Assembly (NCBI GenBank): GCA_947588945.1
Contig: CANPZY010000018.1
Coordinates: 1-32,465 of the forward strand
From: an uncultured Clostridia bacterium
GTDB lineage: Bacteria > Bacillota > Clostridia > TANB77 > CAG-508
Reading direction: 5' to 3'
DNA length: 32,465 nt
Shown here: one piece after another, positions 26,104 through 32,465 of the stretch
Position numbering within the stretch: position 1 is the first letter of the stretch
How the letters are laid out: the number at the start of each line of letters is the position of its first letter
The notes under the pieces: generated by a model
Databases searched by the model: none
What the model saw: only the letters and a program-made list of their open reading frames with translations
What the model was told of the DNA's origin: nothing
Program-made: the position numbers and the translations under genes

Positions 26104-26998
26104 TTATATTTTACATTCATATATGTTTATTAATAAATAGTCTATACATAGCTCATAATTATTATTAGCCAATATTTTTTTCTTCGTTTTTTCTACTATC
26201 TCAATGGGTTTTATCCATTTTTTTTCAAAAAATATAAGATTTAAATATTCTAGCATATTCATAATGTCATCTTTATTGTTATACAACAAATCAGATTTAT
26301 TAAATAAATCTATTAATGTTCCCTTTTCAATCGTTTCAACTATTTTTTCTAGTTCATTGAAATAATCTTCTTTTTCTTTTGCATTTTCTGTATTACTAAG
26401 GCTTCCTTCTAATATTTTTATAAAATTATCAGATGCATCAGGAATTATTTTTCTTATATCTTCATCTTTAAGCTTTTCAAACTTTACCATTACACATCTT
26501 GATTTTATTGTCGCTAGCATTTGATTTTCATTTGATACAATAAGTATGATTACCGCATATTCTGGAGGTTCTTCTAAAGTTTTTAATAAACAATTTTGTC
26601 CTTCTTCTGTCATTAAATCAGCATCATCTATAACATACACCTTTTTATTTGATATAATAGGTTTTTCTGCAATTTTTTCTTGCATCTGTCTTATTTGATC
26701 TACCTTTATTCTATTTCCATCTGGTACTAATTCGATATAGTCTAAATTTGAATTTGCTTCAAATTTTATGCAAGAATCACATTTATCTATGCTTTCTTTA
26801 TCATTTATATCTTCACTTAAATTATCACATATTCCATTATTTAAGCACATTATTTCTTTAGCATAACATCTAGCAAATAATTTTTTGCCTATTCCGGGAT
26901 TTTCCCACAAACATATAACTATGAGAAATATTTTCTGTTTTTATTGATGTTTTTAAATATTCTTTTACTTTATCGTTTCCTACTATTCCTTCAAACAA
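26104..26998 (-). CDS. holB: DNA polymerase III delta' subunit, with apparent frameshift
   Basis: This is the delta' clamp-loader subunit (AAA+). The frame from 26104 up to about 26900 encodes NPGIGKKLFARCYAKEIMC, then a cysteine cluster (CDSCIKF), KVYVIDDADLMTEEGQNCLL and KTLEEPPEYAVIILI. The usual first 35 or so residues lie in another frame: a TTG at 26998 with GGAG upstream opens MFEGIVGNDKVKEYLKTSIK and SHSYMFVG. The frames join inside the phosphate-binding loop if one T is removed from the run at 26900-26903, giving a normal 297-residue protein. As written the gene is broken. HolB is normally essential, so a base error is the first suspect. Neighbours are lepB upstream and ricT downstream. 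Confidence 0.88.
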
Positions 26999-27046
26999 TT
27001 CTTTCTCCAATCATTAGGTATCTTGTATTAATTCAAAATTTCACTT

Positions 27047-27718
27047 TTATTTTACACTACCAAATTTGTTAAATGGGAAAAATCTAATTAATACTTTTCC
27101 TTCTATTCTTTCTATTGGAACACATCCAAATTCTCTGCAGTCTTTAGAATCCTCTCTATTATCCCCCATTGCAAAAACACAATTATCTGGAACAACAAAA
27201 TTATTATAATACTTATCTGATACTCTAGTTTTTACATTTGAATTAAGATAATCCTCCTCTAAAGGATTTCCATCTATATAAACTCTATCATCTTTTATTT
27301 CTACATATTCTCCAGGAAATGCAATTACTCTTTTTATATAACTGATTTTGTTAAACTCTAAAACATAATAAACAAACTTATTCCACCAACCATTAGGCTC
27401 ATTATCATATTTTGCTACTGGATTACTTAAATCTATTTCACTATATGAATTACTTGATGGAGCTTCAAAAGTTATAATATCTCCTCTATCAAAAATTTCT
27501 TCAACTTTTTTCTTTTTGCCAATTCTATTTACTCTACCAAGTATAAGTCTATCATACTCAACTAAAGTTGGGTACATCGAGCTCTGTTTTACTACTGTTG
27601 GAGTTCCTATATAATATTTTATAAGTATTGCTAATACTATTGCAATAATAATGCAATAAACCCATTCTAAGATGTCTTTTATTCTATTCTTCACAATTAC
27701 ATTATTTTCTTCTTCCAT
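27047..27718 (-). CDS. lepB: Signal peptidase I
   Basis: This 223-residue membrane protease removes signal peptides from exported proteins. After a single transmembrane helix (residues 18-38) come QSSMYPTL, with the nucleophile Ser47, and YIKRVIAFPGE, with the general base Lys129. The substrate-binding GDNREDSKDCREFG, near residue 190, is usually SxDSRxFG; a Cys replaces the Ser here. The insert between the catalytic boxes is typical of Firmicutes enzymes. A GAGGAGA ribosome site precedes the ATG. It sits between walK and holB. Confidence 0.93.
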   Translation of the reverse strand: MEEENNVIVKNRIKDILEWVYCIIIAIVLAILIKYYIGTPTVVKQSSMYPTLVEYDRLILGRVNRIGKKKKVEEIFDRGDIITFEAPSSNSYSEIDLSNPVAKYDNEPNGWWNKFVYYVLEFNKISYIKRVIAFPGEYVEIKDDRVYIDGNPLEEDYLNSNVKTRVSDKYYNNFVVPDNCVFAMGDNREDSKDCREFGCVPIERIEGKVLIRFFPFNKFGSVK

Positions 27719-27816
27719 ATTGTCTCCTCGTATAAAAACATATAGTTCATTATATATTTTTTTGAATATTTCTATATAATGCCTATATTGACTAATTATT
27801 AACAGAAATTAAATTT

Positions 27817-29148
27817 TTATCTATTTTTTACTGGTATTCTTATTATAACTTCTGTTCCTTTTCCAAGCGTACTTTTTACATCTATATTTCCATTATTTTG
27901 CTCTATTATTTCTTTTGCTATTGATAGTCCTAAACCAGTTCCTCCCATTTTTCTTGACCTTGCTTTATCAACTCTATAAAATCTTTCAAAAATTTTATCT
28001 AAGTCTTCTTTTGGAATTCCAATTCCAGTATCCTTTATTTTCACATAAGCATCATTATGTACATAACCTACATATATAGATATTTTTCCACCATCCGGAG
28101 TATATTTTACACTATTACTAATTATATTTATTATTACTCTTTCTATTCCATCTTTATCTGCTTTTACAAGTGGAACATCAGCTGTTACAAAACATTCCAT
28201 ATTTTGATTTTTCTTCTGCACTTCTATAGCAAATTTTTCACTACATTTTTTTGCTAATTCCCCTAAATCAAATTGAGATACATTATTTTGATTTCTTTTG
28301 TTATCATATCTAGATAAAATAAGCAAGTCTTGTACTAACTTCTCCATCCTATCAGCATTATCATTTATTATTCCTAAAAAATGTTTCTCTGTTTCAGGGT
28401 CGCAATCCCCTTCTAATAATGTTTCAGAAAATCCCTTTATTGAAGTTAATGGGGTCTTTAATTCATGTGAAACATCTGCAACAAATTCTTTTCTCATATT
28501 GTCAAGTTTAACATGTTCTGTAATATCTTGCACTACTACCATTACTCCTGTAGGTCTGTTTATTTCATCCTTAAATGGTACAAAAAACAAATTCATTGAA
28601 CCATTGCTATTATCTAGTTTTGTTTCTGACGATGTCCAATTTTCAAGATATATAATCTTTTCCATATTTATATCTTCATATTTTGAAAAAATCTTTTCAA
28701 AAGTATCATCTTTTTCATTTAGTTCTAACATTTGTTTTGCAGCTGGATTTATATATGTAACATTGCCATTCATATCAAATGCTATTACACCATCTGTCAT
28801 ATGTTTTAATATTGTATCTGTTTGTCTCTTTTGACTATTTGCATCAATTAAACTTCTCTTTAAATCTGAAACTAAATCTTCTATATCTGTATTATCACTA
28901 TTATAAAAATCCTTGTATGATACAGCTCCTTTTAGCATTCTAGACATTGGTTCTATTACTCTCTTTATTGTAAAAATAGCCATAGCAATACAGAAAAAAG
29001 CTAGTATCGCTAAGGCTAATATTATTGTTATTATAAGTTTTGTTCCCAATAAACCATATTCCATACCAAGAACAAGTCCGAATCCAACAATAATAATACT
29101 ACCAATAATGAAGAAAGCTAATATTAATTTTAACTGATAATCCTTCAT
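27817..29148 (-). CDS. walK: WalK/PhoR-like sensor histidine kinase without an extracellular domain
   Basis: The 443-residue kinase has two transmembrane helices (about 8-29 and 37-61) with only a few residues between them, a HAMP-like linker, a PAS domain (about 112-215, GVIAFDMNGNVTYINPAA), HisKA with the phosphorylated His228 in VSHELKTPLTSIKGF, and an ATPase domain (IINIISNSVKYTPDGG, DTGIGIP, GGTGLGLSIAKEI). The cognate regulator gene ends 11 bases before it. Bacillus WalK has a large extracellular Cache domain; this protein lacks it, so sensing must be membrane or cytoplasmic. The WalK identity rests on the PAS sequence and the partner; PhoR is the alternative. Confidence 0.88.
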   Translation of the reverse strand: MKDYQLKLILAFFIIGSIIIVGFGLVLGMEYGLLGTKLIITIILALAILAFFCIAMAIFTIKRVIEPMSRMLKGAVSYKDFYNSDNTDIEDLVSDLKRSLIDANSQKRQTDTILKHMTDGVIAFDMNGNVTYINPAAKQMLELNEKDDTFEKIFSKYEDINMEKIIYLENWTSSETKLDNSNGSMNLFFVPFKDEINRPTGVMVVVQDITEHVKLDNMRKEFVADVSHELKTPLTSIKGFSETLLEGDCDPETEKHFLGIINDNADRMEKLVQDLLILSRYDNKRNQNNVSQFDLGELAKKCSEKFAIEVQKKNQNMECFVTADVPLVKADKDGIERVIINIISNSVKYTPDGGKISIYVGYVHNDAYVKIKDTGIGIPKEDLDKIFERFYRVDKARSRKMGGTGLGLSIAKEIIEQNNGNIDVKSTLGKGTEVIIRIPVKNR

Positions 29149-29159
29149 TTATTCCTCCA

Positions 29160-29897
29160 CTATTTGTTAGCTATATAATATCCAACTCCTCTTTTTGTTA
29201 CTAGTACTTTTGGGTTAGCTGTATTCTTTTCAATTTTTTCTCTAATTCTTCTTACTGTAACATCAACCGTTCTGATGTCTCCAAAATATTCATATCCCCA
29301 AACCTTTTCAAGTAATGCTTCTCTTGTAACAACTTGTCCTGGTTTTTGTGCTAGGAACTTTAGTACTTCGAATTCCCTTCTAGTTAAATCAGATATAACT
29401 TCTCCTTTTATATTTACTTCAAATTTATCTAAATCAAGTGTTAATGCTCCTACTGATATTTTATTACCCTTTAAATATCCTAAGCTAGCTTCTTGCTCTA
29501 TCTTTCTAAGGTTTGCTTTAATTCTAGCAATAAGTTCTCTAGTGCTAAATGGTTTTGTTATATAATCATCTGCACCAATCTCTAGTCCAAGAATTTTATC
29601 TATTTCTTCTCCTCTTGCTGAAAGCATAATAACTGGTACATTTATTTCTTCCTGTCTTATTTTTTTACAAACTGTAAGTCCATCCATCTTTGGAAGCATT
29701 ACATCTAGTAATACTAAATCCGGCTTTTCCTCTATAACTTTGCGCATCGCTTCTTCGCCATCTTGAGCTGAAATAAAACGATATCCTTCTTTTTCAATGT
29801 TATATTTTAGTAAATCTATTATTGCAATTTCATCATCGACAGCTAATATTTTTTTCTTTTTGTCATCATATGTATTATTTACTTGATTATTTTCCAT
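29160..29897 (-). CDS. walR: WalR-like OmpR-family response regulator
   Basis: The 245-residue regulator has a receiver domain with acidic residues Asp21-Asp22, phosphoacceptor Asp65 (LLDVMLPKMDG) and conserved Lys115 (DDYITKPFSTREL). A winged-helix domain follows, with EVLKFLAQKPGQVVTREALL and FGDIRTVDVTVRRIREKIE to the end. GLEIGADDYITKPFSTREL and the C-terminal block match the WalR group, which governs cell-wall hydrolase genes in Firmicutes. The gene precedes its kinase in one operon. The ribosome site is AAGGAAGG. The YycH/YycI partners of Bacillus are not seen. Confidence 0.9.
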   Translation of the reverse strand: MENNQVNNTYDDKKKKILAVDDEIAIIDLLKYNIEKEGYRFISAQDGEEAMRKVIEEKPDLVLLDVMLPKMDGLTVCKKIRQEEINVPVIMLSARGEEIDKILGLEIGADDYITKPFSTRELIARIKANLRKIEQEASLGYLKGNKISVGALTLDLDKFEVNIKGEVISDLTRREFEVLKFLAQKPGQVVTREALLEKVWGYEYFGDIRTVDVTVRRIREKIEKNTANPKVLVTKRGVGYYIANK

Positions 29898-29910
29898 ACA
29901 ACTACCTTCC

Positions 29911-29963
29911 TTACAATTGTAAATTTACCATTTAGTTATATCATAAGAAATTAGATTTTTCAA
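29911..29963 (-). promoter_or_regulatory. Promoter and palindrome before walR
   Basis: On the minus strand TTGAAA (29958-29963) and TATAAC (29935-29940) are separated by 17 bases, with an extended TG before the -10. TTACAATTGTAA (29911-29922) is a perfect 12-base palindrome between the promoter and the ribosome site. Confidence 0.6.
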
Positions 29964-30010
29964 TAAAAATGTATAAAAAATGTTAAATAAAAATCATAAT
30001 ATTGCAAAAT

Positions 30011-30107
30011 AAAATATAATAGTTTGCGGTTATGGTTGCCTCCTTTAAGTACAAAGTGTACAAATAGAGAGCTATTGACAACAAGCACCGAAAACTATTT
30101 ATATTTT
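30011..30107. repeat. Possible distant relative (D) of the composite palindromic element
   Basis: Outer arms 30011-30030 and 30087-30107 pair with one bulge and one mismatch. An inner hairpin GTACA-AAG-TGTAC lies between them, and GACAACAAG (30076-30084) stands before the right arm, as in copies A and C. The GC-rich core differs. It lies 55 bases after the GH94 remnant stop. The family link is tentative. Confidence 0.4.
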
Positions 30108-30162
30108 CTCTTTTATATTTTATTTCATTATTTCTTATTTATAAAATAATCTTATTATAAAT

Positions 30163-30636
30163 TTATATAGTAAAATACTTAGTTATTTCATAATCGCCTT
30201 TTTTATTAAGCTTTATTTCATCCACCTTCTTTTCATCTATCAACATATAATCTTTTCTACCTTGAACATACTTTATTTTATAGGTTGCATCATAATATTT
30301 TATTTTTACTTCGAATTTTTTCCATTCCTTTGGTACGCAAGGATTAATAGTTAATTTTCCTGCTCTTATTTTTATTCCTAATATATTTTCAATCTGAGCT
30401 TTATACAATAATGCACTTGAACCTGTATACCAAGTCCAACCTCCTCTTCCTGCTAGAGCTCCTTCTGAACAAATATCTGCAACTACTACATAAGGTTCTA
30501 CCTTATATTTATCAGCACTTTCTTTTGTTAGTGAATGTTCTATTGGATTTATTTTTTTATAAATGTCCATTGCTTTTTCATTAAATCCCATCATTGTTTC
30601 AGCAATAATTAACCAAATGGCAGCATGTGTGTATTG
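30163..30636 (-). pseudogene. C-terminal remnant of a GH94 glycoside phosphorylase/glucan synthase gene
   Basis: The open frame gives QYTHAAIWLIIAETMMGFNE, then YKVEPYVVVADICSE, GRGGWTWYTGSSALLYK, ILGIKIRAGKLTINPCVPKE and a final beta domain. These are the last 155 or so residues of the GH94 family (cellobiose phosphorylase, or the phosphorylase domain of cyclic beta-1,2-glucan synthase). Family members have ENGGQYTHAAIW; here homology stops just before QYTHAAIW at 30636 and the serine recombinase gene takes over. The catalytic aspartate of the family lies in the missing part, so this piece is not a working enzyme. The upstream part of the gene is presumably beyond the right end of the window. 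Confidence 0.85.
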
Positions 30637-30652
30637 CAGTTGTGAACATTTT

Positions 30653-31768
30653 TTATCCTACCTTTTTCTCATAACTTTTTCTAGCACATATAAAATTTAA
30701 TTTTTCATTCATTTCTTGTAGGGGTTTAAAATTGAAATAAATATCAACTTGCTTGTCGCTATGAATTTCAATTTTTTCTATAAACTCTCTAATTATTTCT
30801 TTTGTTGGTTTTTCCATACTTAAAAATTCTTCTATCAAATTATCTAGTCTACTTTCATTTTCTGTTTTATAACTTTTGCAAGATATTTCTTTTTCAAGCT
30901 CTTTGATGTTTTGTTCATAACCTTTAATAGTTTCTTTTATTCTATTTGCATTTTTCATATATTCATCAAGTGTAATAATTCCTGCTAATCTGTCATCATA
31001 CATTACTTCCAACTTTCTAGTTTCATTGTCTATTTCTTGTTTAAAAGATTCTATTTGCTTTTTTATATCAAATTCTTTACATTGTTTTGTTTTAGTTTGT
31101 TTTGCGATTTCTTCTAATTTTTTTGTATTGGTATAAACTTTACAAACTTCTCTTAAAACTTCTAGCATTTGCTCTTCAAAAACTTGATAATTAAAATTGT
31201 GTGGAGAACATACATCAAATTTTCCAAACCTTCCATATCTTTGACATCTACCATAGATATTTCCGTTTTTATCTGGACTTCTTATTCCAATATAACCTCC
31301 ACAGTCATAACATCTAAGTAATCCTTTAAATAAATAATCATTTTGAACTACTCTTGAACCTTTAGTTGCTTGAATTACTTTTTTTGCTCTTTCAAAATCT
31401 TCTTTGCTTATAATAGCTTCGTGCATATTTTCTACTTTTACCCAATCTTCTTCTGGTAAATTAATAAATTTTTTTGATTTAAAACTTACCTTTTTTCTCT
31501 TTCCTTGTATTACTGTTCCTGTATATATTTCGTTTGAAAGAATAAATCGTACTGTAGATTGTTGCCATAAACCATATGTTAAGGACTTTGTGCCTCTTGT
31601 TTTCTTGTTATAATCTGATGGAATTGGAATTTTCTGTTTAGATAAATAATCTGCAATTTGCATTGTACCAAAACCTGCTAAATATTTTTCATATATCAGT
31701 TTTACAACATTTGCTGCCTTTTCATCTATTATTAAATGGTATTTATTTTCTGGATCTTTTTTATAGCC
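30653..31768 (-). pseudogene. Large serine recombinase, C-terminal part (frameshifted)
   Basis: From 31768 the frame reads GYKKDPENKYHLIIDEKAAN and continues through the recombinase DNA-binding domain (YGLWQQSTVRFILSNEIYTG), a zinc ribbon (CYDCGGYIGIR, then CQRYGRFGKFDVCSPH) and a long coiled coil (about 31000-30800), ending at a TAA (30653-30655). These are the C-terminal parts of large serine recombinases of transposons and phages. It continues the N-terminal part at 31761-32288 if a single G at 31769 is removed, which would give about 543 residues. The gene end touches the GH94 remnant, so this is the edge of an integrated element whose body lies to the right. Confidence 0.85.
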
Positions 31769-32288
31769 GAAAAGGCACTGTTCCTAGATATTCTCCAAGA
31801 TTTCTCTTTGACCTCAAAACACTATTTATTTTCTTTGATGTGTCTTTTGCATACATTTCATTTAATATTGATTTAAATGGTGCTATATCATTGTTTGAGG
31901 TATCATAAGCTGTATCTATGTTATCTAAGATAGCTATAAACCTTACATTATGCTCTGGAAAGTAATCTTCGATATAAAGACCAGATTGTACATAATTTCT
32001 TCCAAGTCTTGATAAATCTTTAGTAACTACCATATTTATTTTCCCGCTTTCAATATCTGCTATCATTCTATTAAATGCAGGTCTATCAAAACTTGTACCA
32101 CTGACACCATCATCAACATATTCTGATATAAAGTTTAGTTTGTTCTCTTTGATGTATTGCATTAGCAAAGTTCTTTGGTTTCCAATACTTTCGCTTTCTT
32201 GATATTTTTCTTTTTCTTCATCTTCTCTTGAAAGCCTTATATATATGCCTACTTTATAATCAATATTCTTCATTATATTTAAGCTCAC
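31761..32288 (-). pseudogene. Large serine recombinase, N-terminal catalytic part (frameshifted)
   Basis: The 175-residue frame contains the resolvase/invertase catalytic domain: VGIYIRLSREDEE with the nucleophile Ser20, YVDDGVSGTSFDRPAFNRM, VVTKDLSRLGRNYVQSG and the helix E at its end. It ends GEYLGTVPFRL and a stop, where relatives read GTVPFGYKKDP; one extra base (31769) explains the change of frame. Translation starts at a GTG (32288) with AAGGAGG four bases away, or at an ATG five codons later. As written, the catalytic domain would be made without its DNA-binding part. Confidence 0.85.
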
Positions 32289-32316
32289 TTTTCCTCCTTC
32301 CTGCTAAAATAAAAAT

Positions 32317-32361
32317 GAGATAATATTGATACTCTTGTTAAATATTATATCATATTATCTC
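32317..32361 (-). promoter_or_regulatory. Inverted repeat and -10 before the recombinase gene
   Basis: Arms 32317-32331 and 32348-32361 (GAGATAATAT-GATA type) pair with one bulge. A TATAAT on the minus strand lies at its inner edge. A regulator binding here could control recombinase expression. No good -35 is visible. Confidence 0.4.
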
Positions 32362-32415
32362 TTGTTTTGCTATCGCTTTTACTAATTTGTATGAGTTTTT
32401 TTTGTTGGGGATTTC

Positions 32416-32452
32416 CTTAGATTTCAATATTTTTAAGCACTAATATATTTTT
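32416..32452. repeat. 37-bp dispersed repeat, copy 2
   Basis: It matches 877-913 in the same orientation with two substitutions. It lies upstream of the recombinase gene, inside the presumed integrated element, so this sequence may travel with mobile DNA. Confidence 0.6.
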
Positions 32453-32465
32453 GATTTAACTTTCT

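Noticed and set aside
26104..26910. holB as a complete 268-residue protein starting at 26910
   Set aside because: Its start would be a TTG in the middle of the P-loop, with no ribosome site. The missing N-terminal residues are clearly encoded in the neighbouring frame.
28298..28834. 178-residue rightward ORF opposite walK
   Set aside because: It lies entirely antisense to the conserved kinase domains, lacks a ribosome site and resembles no family.

Overview
The window is AT-rich chromosomal DNA from a member of the Bacillota, most likely an uncultured gut-type Clostridia. The evidence is a SpoIIE sporulation phosphatase, a four-subunit (PorGDAB-type) pyruvate:ferredoxin oxidoreductase, a WalRK-like two-component system, a RicT/PSP1 protein, strong AAGGAGG ribosome-binding sites, many consensus sigma-A promoters and standard code use (TGG for Trp, TGA as stop). 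No rRNA, tRNA or CRISPR array is visible.

Layout. Positions 1-2100 are accessory debris: a HEPN/MNT pair with its own promoter and terminator, a truncated DUF1016 (YhcG-type) gene behind a near-perfect 29-bp palindrome, and a TnpV remnant. Positions 1896-4970 hold a consensus promoter, a tiny ORF, a BofC-like membrane protein and a long ParB/Srx-like coiled-coil protein that appears split by a +1 frameshift. Positions 4980-13015 hold rpoB-rpoC, read leftward, with their own promoter and a terminator-like hairpin in the leader. The rpoB-rpoC gap is filled by GC-rich palindromic repeats. Positions 13118-15613 hold spoIIE behind a promoter with the 21-bp spacing known for Spo0A-activated sigma-A promoters. 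Positions 15891-19239 are the porG-porD-porA-porB operon. Positions 19355-20420 are a type IV pilin-like protein with a terminator and a palindromic operator. On the right-hand strand follow rdgB, yhbY and a Phd/YefM-RelE toxin-antitoxin pair (20732-22681). Positions 22710-29963 are a leftward run: walR, walK, lepB, holB, ricT, ferredoxin, stomatin-like protein, metallo-beta-lactamase-fold hydrolase and mscL. At 30163-32361 a large serine recombinase, itself frameshifted, abuts the C-terminal remnant of a GH94 glycoside phosphorylase/glucan synthase gene, which it seems to have interrupted.

The least explained signal is a family of GC-rich composite hairpin elements at 8716-8891 and 15757-15887, with a possible distant relative at 30011-30107. 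They sit just downstream of the stop codons of rpoB, porB and the GH94 remnant. The inner hairpin has entirely different sequences in the two full copies, yet both are perfectly self-complementary. The AT-rich outer arms are also locus-specific but complementary. This is the covariation expected of a structure under selection, and I cannot assign it to a named family.

Three genes show apparent single-base frameshifts (near 4473, 26900-26903 and 31769). One lies in the normally essential holB, so sequence error must be excluded before any of them is called a pseudogene.
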